Made by a program: the position numbers and the translations under genes. 64,000 bases of DNA from [Clostridium] citroniae WAL-17108 (lineage in GTDB: Bacteria > Bacillota > Clostridia > Lachnospirales > Lachnospiraceae), in assembly GCF_000233455.1 (NCBI RefSeq), contig NZ_JH376420.1:1426772-1490771 (forward strand), given 5' to 3'. Numbering within the stretch: the first letter of the stretch is position 1; each line of letters opens with the position of its first letter. Positions 32,648 through 40,478 of the stretch are shown one piece after another. Below the pieces are notes generated by a model, which did not search any database, was not told where the DNA came from, and saw only the letters and a list, made by a program, of their open reading frames with translations.

Positions 32648-33709
32648 CTACTTTCCCTGTTTTCCTTTGCATGAAAATCCAATAACAAACAGCAATACAA
32701 TGCAAACAACGCACATGATCCTGCCCGCAGCAGTGGTGCCCGTTCCGCTGGATGCCAGTCCGAAATTATGGCAGACCGCAGCTCCTGCCAGCATTCCCAC
32801 CACATTGACTGCAGCATCTCCTGATCCCTGTCCGGCCAGGATCAGCTGTCTCAGCGGACAGCCTCCGGCCAGCACGGCTGCAAATCCCACCACATACATT
32901 CCCAGCACATTCCACACAGCCTCGGTATGAGCAACCGGCTGTCCTTCAAATCCCAGTTTAAAACCGCCCGTGGCCAGATTGTACACTGCCATAACAACAA
33001 ACAATCCTGCGATCACGGTGAGCAGATCAAAATTCTTCATAAGGATCACGTCCCGGATCCCGCCTGCAAAACAGGTTCTCGCCCGCTGTGCAGCGGCTCC
33101 GAATACAAGTCCGCCGGCCAGCGAGATCAGAACAGGCGCGTGCATGCTTCCCGGTCCCTCGGCACTCACTGCAAACAATGTGGTGGTAACACTGAGGATC
33201 AGCATAACAACAAGGATTACCGGCAGTATGTATCCGCTCTCCGGCCTGGTATCATATGCCCGCCCCAGGCTGAATCCCTTTTTCAGGAAAAAGCATCCTG
33301 TAGCCGCTCCCAGAACAAACCCAGCCAGTCCCACATAAGCATTCAGATCACCGGCCGCCATGCGCAGCACCATCCGCAGCGGGCATCCCAGGAATATGAG
33401 GGCGCCTATCATGGTCACCATTCCAAGTAGGAACCGGATCATGGGAGAGGAGCCTGATGTGGACCGGTATTCCTTAGCCGCCATTGACACGGCAAAGGAA
33501 CCTGCCACAAGCCCCACGATTTCCGGCCTCATATACTGCACCACCGCTGCGGTGTGGAATTTTGCAGCTCCCGCTATATCCCGGATAAAACAGGCAATAC
33601 AAAACGCCATATTCCCCGGATTGCCCATAAAGGCAAGCACGGCCGCAACCAGCCCCAACAGCCCTCCCCAAACCAATAACATTACTTTTCCATCCCATTT
33701 CCTCTCCAT
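32648..33709 (-). CDS. yedE: YedE-type selenium metabolism membrane protein
   Basis: The start is the ATG at 33707-33709 (MERKWDG) behind GGAGGAAG; a longer frame would run through the leader. The 353-residue protein has about ten transmembrane segments in two YeeE/YedE-type repeats. Hallmarks are FLGCPLRMVLRMAAGDLNAYVGLAGFVLGA (about residues 110-140) and, in the second half, GGCPLRQLILAGQGSGDAAVNVVGMLAGAA, each with the conserved G-C-P-L-R motif whose Cys could carry sulfur or selenium across the membrane. The tusA-like gene follows, and the leader at 33710-33843 mirrors that of the selD operon. Confidence 0.88.
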   Translation of the reverse strand: MERKWDGKVMLLVWGGLLGLVAAVLAFMGNPGNMAFCIACFIRDIAGAAKFHTAAVVQYMRPEIVGLVAGSFAVSMAAKEYRSTSGSSPMIRFLLGMVTMIGALIFLGCPLRMVLRMAAGDLNAYVGLAGFVLGAATGCFFLKKGFSLGRAYDTRPESGYILPVILVVMLILSVTTTLFAVSAEGPGSMHAPVLISLAGGLVFGAAAQRARTCFAGGIRDVILMKNFDLLTVIAGLFVVMAVYNLATGGFKLGFEGQPVAHTEAVWNVLGMYVVGFAAVLAGGCPLRQLILAGQGSGDAAVNVVGMLAGAAVCHNFGLASSGTGTTAAGRIMCVVCIVLLFVIGFSCKGKQGK

Positions 33710-33843
33710 TTTCTTCCTCCACTCGTTATATTTTTCAAAGAATAACGCTTTTAATAAACAAGCCGGCATGACCATATTGGGACTCTGGTCATAGCCGGCT
33801 TTTTATCTTTTCATGGAAAGCTCCAAACTGTTATTCTCTTTAC
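33710..33843 (-). promoter_or_regulatory. Conserved 5' leader of the yedE operon (leader B)
   Basis: About 134 nt from the predicted start near 33843 to the start codon. The 21-nt box (complement of 33817-33837) matches leader A at 20 of 21 positions. Its AGAATAAC end is an exact complement of GTTATTCT (complement of 33739-33746). Between them sits a hairpin: AAGCCGGC/GCCGGCTT (33760-33767 with 33794-33801) extended by ATGACC/GGTCAT. The 3' strand GTTATTCT is also part of the ModE-type repeat and could pair with ATAAC downstream instead. Two exclusive pairings next to a ribosome site are typical of a switch. Confidence 0.6.
33724..33747. promoter_or_regulatory. ModE-type operator before yedE
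   Basis: CGTTAT and ATAACG are perfect reverse complements separated by 12 bp. The element has the same length as, and nearly the same sequence as, the site at 32200-32223, and it is likewise placed 15 bp from the start codon. Confidence 0.7.
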
Positions 33844-33849
33844 CTTTAA

Positions 33850-33878
33850 AATATACCATATCCTTCCACCCATGTCAA
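33850..33878 (-). promoter_or_regulatory. Promoter of the yedE operon
   Basis: A consensus TTGACA (complement of 33873-33878), 17 bp, TATATT (complement of 33850-33855). The predicted start near 33843 is about 6 nt before the conserved box, as in the selD leader. Confidence 0.75.
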
Positions 33879-33936
33879 AGGGATTTTCACCTATGAGACA
33901 GGGCTTATAAGGCCGGGCCGCGGTCAAAGGAACCGC

Positions 33937-34824
33937 TTACCGGTACCGCTTCATCACCGCCTCCAGCTTTGCTTTCTCACCGGCCTTCATGGGTGTGAGA
34001 GGCAGGCGGCAGCTGTCCATACACATCCCCATAATGGACAGGGCGGCTTTTACGGGAATGGGGTTCACATCCCAGAACAGCGCCTCCATGATGTCCAGAA
34101 GGTACAGCTGCATTTTCCTGCTCTCCTCCAGCTTACCCTCCAGGAACAGTCTGCACATGTCATGGGTCTGTCTGGGCATGATGTTGGCCAGCACGGAGAT
34201 CACACCCTTGCCTCCCAGTGCCATGATGGGTATGGTCTGGTCATCATTTCCCGAGTAAATATCAAATCCGTCCCCGCACAGGGCCGCTGTCTTTGCAATC
34301 ATTGACATGTTTCCGCCCGCTTCCTTGGCCCCCCTGATATTGGGGTGTTCAGACAGGATCCGGTAAGTCTCAGGCTGTATGGTCACGCCCGTGCGGCTGG
34401 GCACATTGTAAAGGATCATGGGAATCCCCACATGGTCGCCTACCTGGGTAAAATGCCGTACCAGCCCCTCCTGGGATGCCTTGTTATAATAGGGAGTCAC
34501 CTGCAGCAGGGCATCTGCCCCCAGTTTTTCCGCCTCCCTGGAAAGCTTTACCGCGTGCTCGGTACAGTTGCTTCCCGTACCCGCGATCACGGGAACCCTC
34601 CCGTTCACATGCCGGATCACAAAGCCGATCACTTCCATCTTCTCATTGTCATCCAGGGTGGCGGATTCCCCTGTGGTCCCATTTACCACAATGGCATCTG
34701 TCTTTTCCTCAAGCAGCCAGTCCAAAAGCCTGCCCATGGCATCCAGGTCCAGGTTTCCGTATTCATCCATGGGCGTGACCACGGCCGCTGCACTTCCTTC
34801 AAATATACTGCGCTTCATAAGCAT
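33937..34824 (-). CDS. dapA: 4-hydroxy-tetrahydrodipicolinate synthase
   Basis: The 295-residue enzyme condenses pyruvate with aspartate semialdehyde. Family motifs are present: VVNGTTGESATL (about 46-57), the Tyr of LLQVTPYYNKASQEGL and the YNVPSRTG segment. In the position of the Schiff-base lysine the sequence reads IRGAKEAGGNMS (about 160-171). C-terminal family features are YSGNDDQTIPIMALGGKGVISVLANIMP. It is divergent from dpaA/dpaB, whose enzyme uses the DapA product to make dipicolinate, so this copy may serve sporulation. A second dapA for lysine synthesis may exist elsewhere. Confidence 0.92.
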   Translation of the reverse strand: MLMKRSIFEGSAAAVVTPMDEYGNLDLDAMGRLLDWLLEEKTDAIVVNGTTGESATLDDNEKMEVIGFVIRHVNGRVPVIAGTGSNCTEHAVKLSREAEKLGADALLQVTPYYNKASQEGLVRHFTQVGDHVGIPMILYNVPSRTGVTIQPETYRILSEHPNIRGAKEAGGNMSMIAKTAALCGDGFDIYSGNDDQTIPIMALGGKGVISVLANIMPRQTHDMCRLFLEGKLEESRKMQLYLLDIMEALFWDVNPIPVKAALSIMGMCMDSCRLPLTPMKAGEKAKLEAVMKRYR

Positions 34825-34888
34825 CTGTCCTTCAATTCATAATCTATATTATTAAAAATATGACAAACATTCCTCATTGGTACCATTC

Positions 34889-34916
34889 ACCATTTATTTC
34901 CTTCAGACATATAAAA
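34889..34916 (+). promoter_or_regulatory. Possible sigma-K-type promoter for dpaAB
   Basis: ACC (34889-34891), 16 bp, CATATAAAA (34908-34916) resembles the AC-N16-CATAnnnTA form used by mother-cell sigma-K, which drives spoVF genes in Bacillus. The match is short, and the function is inferred from the genes downstream. Confidence 0.35.
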
Positions 34917-35009
34917 AACTATGGATCAAATCTCTTCCAGCCAGCCCCAGGGGCCTTTTAACAGCGCTGTGGAATCTGCGGAAGGGAGACGAGATGAAAG
35001 GAGAATCTG

Positions 35010-35837
35010 ATGTACCGATTCCTCATTCTGGGGGGCGACCCCAGACAGCTTTACATGGCCCGCTTCCTGAAACAGGCAGGCCATGAAATATCCCTATATT
35101 ATGAAACCGACCTCTCTTTCTCCTTGCAGGAAGCAATGGAGCATTCCCATATTATCCTCTGCCCGGTCCCATTTACCAAGGACCAGAAAAACATCCATTC
35201 CCACAACCGGCTTTCCGGACTGGAAATAGAACGTTTTCTGCAGCATCTGAGACAAGGTCACGTCCTCTTTGGAGGAAACATCCCCGCTGCTGTAAAGGAA
35301 CACTGCGTATCCGCAGGTGTTCCCTTTTATGATTTTATGAAAATGGATGAGGTGGCCTGCAAAAATGCCGTTGCCACGGCCGAAGGCGCCATTGCCGAGG
35401 CCATTTCCCTAAGCCCCATGAACCTTCACCAAAGCAATTGCCTGGTAACCGGGTGGGGAAGGTGCGCCGAGGCTCTGGCCGCTAAATTAAAGGGCATGGA
35501 TGCCCGGGTAACCGTTGCCGGACGCTGCAAAGACAAACTGGCCCATGCCTTCTGCCATGGTTATGACACCCTGCTGCTGGAAGACCTGGATCCCCATATC
35601 CATACCTTTGACTTTATATTCAACACCATACCTGCCATGGTCCTGGACGCTCCGCTGGCCATGGGCATCCAGCCGGATGCCGTTGTCATTGATATTGCGT
35701 CAGCTCCCGGGGGCGTGGATTTTGACACCTGCCGTAAACACGCTGTCAGGGCAAAGCTGTGCCCGGGGCTGCCCGGCATTTATTCCCCCATGACCTCTGC
35801 AAGGATCCTGTGCCAGGCGGTTATGGACCATCTGTAA
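35010..35837 (+). CDS. dpaA: Dipicolinate synthase subunit A
   Basis: The 275-residue protein is SpoVFA-like. An N-terminal Rossmann-type domain begins MYRFLILGGDPRQLYMARFLKQAGHEISLYY. A central region with VPFYDFMKMDEVACKNAVATAEGAIAEAI follows, then a dinucleotide-binding C-terminal half with CLVTGWGRCAEALAAKLKGMDARVTVAGR and FDFIFNTIPAMVLD. With DpaB it oxidises dihydrodipicolinate to dipicolinic acid in the mother cell late in sporulation. The product fills the spore core with calcium. It is followed by dpaB after 14 bp. Confidence 0.93.
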   Translation: MYRFLILGGDPRQLYMARFLKQAGHEISLYYETDLSFSLQEAMEHSHIILCPVPFTKDQKNIHSHNRLSGLEIERFLQHLRQGHVLFGGNIPAAVKEHCVSAGVPFYDFMKMDEVACKNAVATAEGAIAEAISLSPMNLHQSNCLVTGWGRCAEALAAKLKGMDARVTVAGRCKDKLAHAFCHGYDTLLLEDLDPHIHTFDFIFNTIPAMVLDAPLAMGIQPDAVVIDIASAPGGVDFDTCRKHAVRAKLCPGLPGIYSPMTSARILCQAVMDHL

Positions 35838-35851
35838 GAAAGGAGTTTACA

Positions 35852-36433
35852 ATGGAATTAAAAGGAAAACACATTGGCCTGGCCATCACCGGGTCCTTTT
35901 GTACCTTTGCAAAAATAGAACAGGAAATCCTGAAGCTGAAGGAAACCGGAGCCATCCTCCACCCCATTATCTCCGGAAATGTCCAGACCATGGATTCCCG
36001 CTTTGGGGACACGGGTGAATTCATCAGCCGGATCACCTATATCACGGGAAATGATCCCATCCTGCGCATTGAGGACGCGGAGCCCATTGGTCCCAAGGCA
36101 TATCTGGATATCCTTCTCATTGCCCCATGCACAGGCAACACCCTGGCTAAGCTGGCCAACGGGATCACGGATACCCCTGTGCTCATGGCTGCAAAGGCCC
36201 ATCTGAGAAACGCCAAGCCCCTTGTCATCTCCGTGTCCACCAACGATGCCCTGGGAATCAACTTTAAAAATATAGGGGAACTGTTTAATTCAAAAAACAT
36301 TTACTTTGTCCCCTTTGGCCAGGATGACCCGGTAAAAAAACCCAGTTCCATGATTGCACGCACCGGGCTGATTGAAAACACATTAAAAGAAGCCCTGGAG
36401 GGCAGGCAGATCCAACCGGTCATCCAGGGTTAA
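35852..36433 (+). CDS. dpaB: Dipicolinate synthase subunit B (flavoprotein)
   Basis: The ATG at 35852 (MELKGKHIGLAITGSFCTF) has an AAAGGAG site; an upstream in-frame start would overlap dpaA. The 193-residue product is a flavoprotein of the UbiX/Dfp type, the normal SpoVFB size, with the FMN-site ITGSFCTF at about 12-19, LIAPCTGNTLAKLANGITDTPVLMAAKAHLRN and the final VPFGQDDPVKKPSSMIAR. It forms dipicolinate synthase with DpaA and marks the host as a true endospore former. Confidence 0.93.
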   Translation: MELKGKHIGLAITGSFCTFAKIEQEILKLKETGAILHPIISGNVQTMDSRFGDTGEFISRITYITGNDPILRIEDAEPIGPKAYLDILLIAPCTGNTLAKLANGITDTPVLMAAKAHLRNAKPLVISVSTNDALGINFKNIGELFNSKNIYFVPFGQDDPVKKPSSMIARTGLIENTLKEALEGRQIQPVIQG

Positions 36434-36437
36434 GCCC

Positions 36438-36500
36438 GCAGGGCAGGCTTTCGGAACAGGCTTTCAGGGCAGGCTTTCAGGGCAGGCTTTCGGGGAAAGC
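36438..36500. repeat. Short tandem repeat after dpaB
   Basis: CAGGCTTTC occurs four times in a row at about 13-bp spacing, three times preceded by GGG. The last copy pairs with GAAAGCCTG across GGG, making a perfect 9-bp hairpin. No U-run follows in the plus direction. It may be a terminator remnant or slippage product. Confidence 0.6.
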
Positions 36501-36513
36501 CTGAGAGATAAGC

Positions 36514-37269
36514 CTACAAGAACAGCTCATTCTCCCGCCTTATATCCCTTACCGGGGACAGTTTCTGCTCCAGCATTAAAAGGGCCGGGGCCGGAAGGCT
36601 TCTGGCCCGGGTGGGACAGACGGATACGCAGCGCATGCAGAGTATGCATTGGTCTGCCTTTGTTGTGCCAGGGGCATCCAGGGGTATGGCTCCTGCGGGA
36701 CACAGTTTTGCACACCGGCCGCAGGCCGTGCAGGAATCATTAGTAACCGGCACCACAGGCATCTGCTTCCAGTCGCGGTAAGGGCGGTTTCCCGGAACCT
36801 GAGGTTCCTGCCAGCCCTCCTCCTGCAGCTTATCCAGTATCCTTGCCGCAAATGACCGGATATCCTCCATGTCCTGCTCATCGGGGCGGCCTGATGCTAT
36901 ATCCCCCACCATGGAGTGCTCTGCCAGCAGAGCCGTTCCGGCCGCGATCCGAAACCCCTGCGCCTTCAGGCAGTCGTCCAGTTCCAAAAGGGCGTCCTCA
37001 AACGCCCGGTTGCCGTAAACCGCAGCGGTCACCGCCACTGCCCCGTTTCCACGGCAATGCTTAAGTTTCTCTGCCGCAAATCCGGGGATCCTGCCGCCAA
37101 ACACCGGCATCCCCACAATCACCATATCCCCGGGGCCGAATGTCCATTCCCAGTCAGAGGTGCAGAGATCCACCTCCTTCACATCCTGTGACATGGCTGA
37201 TGCCAGCGCCATACACGCCTTTTTGGTTCCTCCCGTAGGGCTAAAATAGACTGCTGTTATGTTCTTCAT
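36514..37269 (-). CDS. Flavodoxin-ferredoxin fusion (EFR1-type)
   Basis: The ATG at 37267-37269 (MKNITAVYFSPTGGTKKAC) follows GGAGGTGGC; the frame further upstream has no ribosome site. The 251-residue product has a flavodoxin-like domain (FMN loop SPTGGT at about 9-14, then GMPVFGGRIP). A C-terminal 2[4Fe-4S] ferredoxin domain follows, with CTACGRCAKLCPAGAI and CILCMRCVSVCPTRA. Such fusions move electrons from ferredoxin pools to unknown partners in anaerobes. It is a single minus-strand gene, and no specific pathway can be assigned. Confidence 0.85.
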   Translation of the reverse strand: MKNITAVYFSPTGGTKKACMALASAMSQDVKEVDLCTSDWEWTFGPGDMVIVGMPVFGGRIPGFAAEKLKHCRGNGAVAVTAAVYGNRAFEDALLELDDCLKAQGFRIAAGTALLAEHSMVGDIASGRPDEQDMEDIRSFAARILDKLQEEGWQEPQVPGNRPYRDWKQMPVVPVTNDSCTACGRCAKLCPAGAIPLDAPGTTKADQCILCMRCVSVCPTRARSLPAPALLMLEQKLSPVRDIRRENELFL

Positions 37270-37385
37270 ATTGCCACCTCCAATAATTATTATTCTATCA
37301 CATTTGGCAGAACAGTACAAATATATGTAATCCCGGAAATGATCCCGGCAAGCGCTTTTCATCCATGTGATGCAGCGCCTAAAAC

Positions 37386-37427
37386 TAAAAATATTGCGTG
37401 GCAACTGTTTTCCCCGCCACGCAATAT
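37386..37427 (-). terminator. Terminator of copA
   Basis: ATATTGCGTGGC (37391-37402) pairs perfectly with GCCACGCAATAT (37416-37427). On the minus strand it is followed by TTTTTAGTTTT, just after the copA stop at 37459. Confidence 0.85.
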
Positions 37428-37458
37428 ACTTATACACCCCCAGTGGACAAGAGCACCT

Positions 37459-39969
37459 TTACCGGATATCCAAAACCTTGTAATCCTGGTCTTCCACCGT
37501 CTTCCTCAGCACACTGTCATCCACCGGCCCGTTCAGGGTCACCACTGCCGTGCCCGCCTCGTGGCTTACCACCGCCTCTTCCACCTGTGCCAGGCCCTCC
37601 AGGCACTTCTTTACCCTGGCCTCACAATGTCCGCACATCATTCCTTCAATCTTCATTGTCTTTACCATTTTCTTTTCTTCCTTTCTTTTTACCTTGATCT
37701 TTTTATCCCTTGAGCCATCATACATCTTAAAAAAGTTAAGCCGGAGCGCGTTGGTCACCACACAAAAGCTGGACAGACTCATGGCCGCTGCTCCAAACAT
37801 GGGATTCAGTTTCCATCCAAACACCGGATACCAAAGACCTGCTGCCAAAGGTATTCCCACTGCATTGTAAAAGAATGCCCAGAACAGGTTCTCGTGTATA
37901 TTGCGAAGAGTTGCCCGGCTCATACGGATCGCGGCCGGCACATCCCTTAAACGGCTCTTCATCAGCACCACGTCCGCCGCGTCAATGGCAATATCCGTTC
38001 CTGCCCCAATAGCAATACCGATATCAGCCCTTGTAAGGGCCGGAGCATCGTTGATGCCATCGCCCACCATGGCCACTCTGCCCTTCTTTTTCAGGGAGCG
38101 GATCACGCTCTCTTTTCCATCCGGCAGCACGCCTGCGATCACTTCGTCCACACCGGCCTGTTTTCCCACTGCCCTGGCCGTGCGCTCATTGTCGCCGGTA
38201 AGCATCACCACATGGATTCCCATGTCCTGAAGCTCCTTTACGGCCTGAGGGCTGTCTTCCTTCATGGTGTCGGCCACGGCAATGATGCCGGCCATCACGC
38301 CGTCACGGCTGAAGAACAGAGGCGTCTTTCCTTCCTCCGCCAGCCGCTCGGACTGGGTCTTCATCTCCTCGGTCACCTGAGCCTGGCTGCTGATAAATGT
38401 AAAGTTGCCGCCGCATAAAAGGCGGTTTTCCAAAACTGCGGACAATCCGTTGCCGGGAAGGGCCTTAAAATCACTTACCTCCTGTGCCCGGATGCCCAGC
38501 TCCCCGGCCTTTACAAGCACCGCCTTTGCCAGGGGATGCTCGCTCTTTTTCTCCAGGGAGAATGCCAGCTCCAGCAGCTGCCGTTCCGTGATACCCTCCG
38601 CGGGTATCACATCCGTTACCCTGGGCTCGCCGCTGGTAATGGTTCCTGTCTTATCCAGGGCCACGATCTCCATCTTTCCCGTCTCCTCCAGGGAAACGGC
38701 TGTCTTAAACATGATCCCGTGCTTTGCTCCCATTCCGTTGCCCACCATAATGGCCACCGGCGTTGCCAGTCCCAGGGCACAGGGGCAGCTGATGACCAGC
38801 ACGGAGATTCCCCTTGCCAGGGCGAATCCAATGCTTTCTCCGGCGATCAGCCATACCAGCATGGTCACAGCCGCAATGGCGATCACGGCCGGCACAAATA
38901 CCCCGGATACCCGGTCCGCCACCTTGGCAATGGGCGCTTTGGTGGCCGCCGCATCACTTACCATCTGTATGATCTGGGACAGCGTGGTATCCTCCCCCAC
39001 CCGGGATGCCTCACACACAATATAACCGGACTGGTTCACTGTGGCTGCGGAAACCTGGTCACCCGCGCTTTTGTCCACCGGTATGCTCTCTCCTGTCAGA
39101 GCGGACTCATTCACCGCACTGCTTCCCTCCAGCACGATCCCGTCCACAGGGATATTCTCCCCCGGCCGGACCACAAAGATATCCCCCTTTTTCACCTGGT
39201 CAATGGAAACCTCCGTCTCCACGCCGTCCACCTTCAGGGTGGCTGTCTTGGGCGCCAGCTTCATCAGGCTCTTTAAGGCGTCCGTAGTCCTGCCCTTGGA
39301 GCGTGCTTCCAGCATCTTTCCCACTGTGATCAGGGTCAGGATCATGGCTGCTGATTCAAAGTAAAATTCATGCATGTATGACATGACGCCGGCCATGTCC
39401 CCGTTCACCTGGGCATCCGTCATTGCAAACAGTGCATACACACTGTAAACAAAGGAAGCCCCTGATCCCAGAGCCACCAGCGTATCCATGTTGGGAGCCC
39501 TATGTATCAGCCCCTTAAAACCGCTGATAAAAAACTTCTGGTTGATCACCATGACAATACCGGTGAGAAGTAGCTGCAAAAGCCCCATGGCCACGTGATT
39601 ATCCGCAAAGAAAGCGGGAACCGGCCAGTTCCACATCATATGCCCCATTGAAAAATACATAAGGACGATCAAAAATCCCAGGGAATAGTACAGACGGCGC
39701 TTTAAAACAGGTGTCTCCCTGTCCTTTAACATGTCATCGGTGTCACCCGCAGAGGGCTTACTTGCCGTCTCCCCCTTCACAGCCGCACCATACCCTGCGG
39801 CTTCCACTGCCTTTACAATCTCCTGGCTGGACGCGCTTCCTTCCACGCCCATGGAATTGGTCAGCAGGCTGACCGAGCACGAAGTGACGCCCGGCACCTT
39901 GGCCACTGCCTTTTCCACCCTGGCGCTGCAGGCCGCACAGCTCATGCCTGTCACTGTATATTGTTCCAT
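37459..39969 (-). CDS. copA: Copper-exporting P1B-type ATPase with N- and C-terminal metal-binding domains
   Basis: The start is the ATG at 39967-39969 (MEQYTVTGM); the ATG three codons earlier touches the AGGAG site. The 836-residue pump has an N-terminal HMA domain ([10 protein letters not shown]), eight membrane segments, the TGES actuator loop, the metal-site [25 protein letters not shown] and [10 protein letters not shown]. After the last membrane segment a second HMA domain ([17 protein letters not shown], to the end) is joined by a Lys/Glu-rich linker. That arrangement looks like a fused CopZ chaperone. The csoR gene with two CsoR operators is directly upstream. Confidence 0.95.
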   Translation of the reverse strand: MEQYTVTGMSCAACSARVEKAVAKVPGVTSCSVSLLTNSMGVEGSASSQEIVKAVEAAGYGAAVKGETASKPSAGDTDDMLKDRETPVLKRRLYYSLGFLIVLMYFSMGHMMWNWPVPAFFADNHVAMGLLQLLLTGIVMVINQKFFISGFKGLIHRAPNMDTLVALGSGASFVYSVYALFAMTDAQVNGDMAGVMSYMHEFYFESAAMILTLITVGKMLEARSKGRTTDALKSLMKLAPKTATLKVDGVETEVSIDQVKKGDIFVVRPGENIPVDGIVLEGSSAVNESALTGESIPVDKSAGDQVSAATVNQSGYIVCEASRVGEDTTLSQIIQMVSDAAATKAPIAKVADRVSGVFVPAVIAIAAVTMLVWLIAGESIGFALARGISVLVISCPCALGLATPVAIMVGNGMGAKHGIMFKTAVSLEETGKMEIVALDKTGTITSGEPRVTDVIPAEGITERQLLELAFSLEKKSEHPLAKAVLVKAGELGIRAQEVSDFKALPGNGLSAVLENRLLCGGNFTFISSQAQVTEEMKTQSERLAEEGKTPLFFSRDGVMAGIIAVADTMKEDSPQAVKELQDMGIHVVMLTGDNERTARAVGKQAGVDEVIAGVLPDGKESVIRSLKKKGRVAMVGDGINDAPALTRADIGIAIGAGTDIAIDAADVVLMKSRLRDVPAAIRMSRATLRNIHENLFWAFFYNAVGIPLAAGLWYPVFGWKLNPMFGAAAMSLSSFCVVTNALRLNFFKMYDGSRDKKIKVKRKEEKKMVKTMKIEGMMCGHCEARVKKCLEGLAQVEEAVVSHEAGTAVVTLNGPVDDSVLRKTVEDQDYKVLDIR

Positions 39970-40013
39970 ATTGCACATCTCCTTTCTCTATCTAAAAGCA
40001 ATCCTTCAGATCT

Positions 40014-40316
40014 CTAACGCATCAGTTTCTGGATGGTGGCCACCAGCTCGTCTATGGTCTCCTCCTTGCCGTCCCGGATATCATTTACCACACAGCTTCG
40101 GATATGGCTGGCAAGCAGTTCCTTGCTGAAGCTGTTGAGCGCTGCGTTCACAGCCGCCACCTGTACCAGGATATCCGTACAGTACGCATCCTTCTCCACC
40201 ATGCTCTTAACCCCCCGCACCTGACCTTCGATCCGGTTTAACCGGTTGATCAGGCTTTTATATTCCTGCCCTGAACGCTCCTTTGTTTTATGGCAGCAGC
40301 ATGTTTCCTTCTCCAC
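40014..40316 (-). CDS. csoR: CsoR-family copper-sensing repressor
   Basis: I place the start at a GTG (40314-40316) with AGGAG eight bases before it. The ATG at 40355 would put the start inside the operator. The 100-residue protein has the DUF156/CsoR helix bundle: SLINRLNRIEGQVRGVKSMVEKDAYCTDILVQVAAVNAALNSFSKELLASHIRSCV. The Cys and the later His-x3-Cys (HIRSC) are the copper ligands of CsoR. A CCCH motif near the start is extra. It represses itself and copA through the sites upstream until Cu(I) binds. Confidence 0.9.
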   Translation of the reverse strand: MEKETCCCHKTKERSGQEYKSLINRLNRIEGQVRGVKSMVEKDAYCTDILVQVAAVNAALNSFSKELLASHIRSCVVNDIRDGKEETIDELVATIQKLMR

Positions 40317-40346
40317 TTTGCATTCTCCTGTCTGTTGTATTTTTAT

Positions 40347-40401
40347 ATACCCCAATGGGGTATCTGCTTACAAGCTGATTATATACCCTGACGGGGTATA
40401 T
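40347..40401. promoter_or_regulatory. Two CsoR operators
   Basis: ATACCCC-aat-GGGGTAT (40347-40363) and ATATACCC-tgacg-GGGTATAT (40381-40401) are both near-perfect G/C-run palindromes of the TACCCC/GGGGTA type bound by CsoR. They are upstream of csoR and thus of copA. Confidence 0.85.
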
Positions 40402-40430
40402 TGCAAGCCTTTTTTTATTTTTTCATAAAA

Positions 40431-40475
40431 AAAGGCGCTTATGCACGTGATCAGCTGCGTACATAAGCGCTTTTA
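40431..40475 (-). terminator. Terminator of the hydantoinase gene
   Basis: GCGCTTATG (40435-40443) pairs with CATAAGCGC (40462-40470). The minus-strand tail is CTTTTTTTATG. It lies 4 bp past the stop at 40479 and separates the purine locus from csoR. Confidence 0.85.
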
Positions 40476-40478
40476 TGA

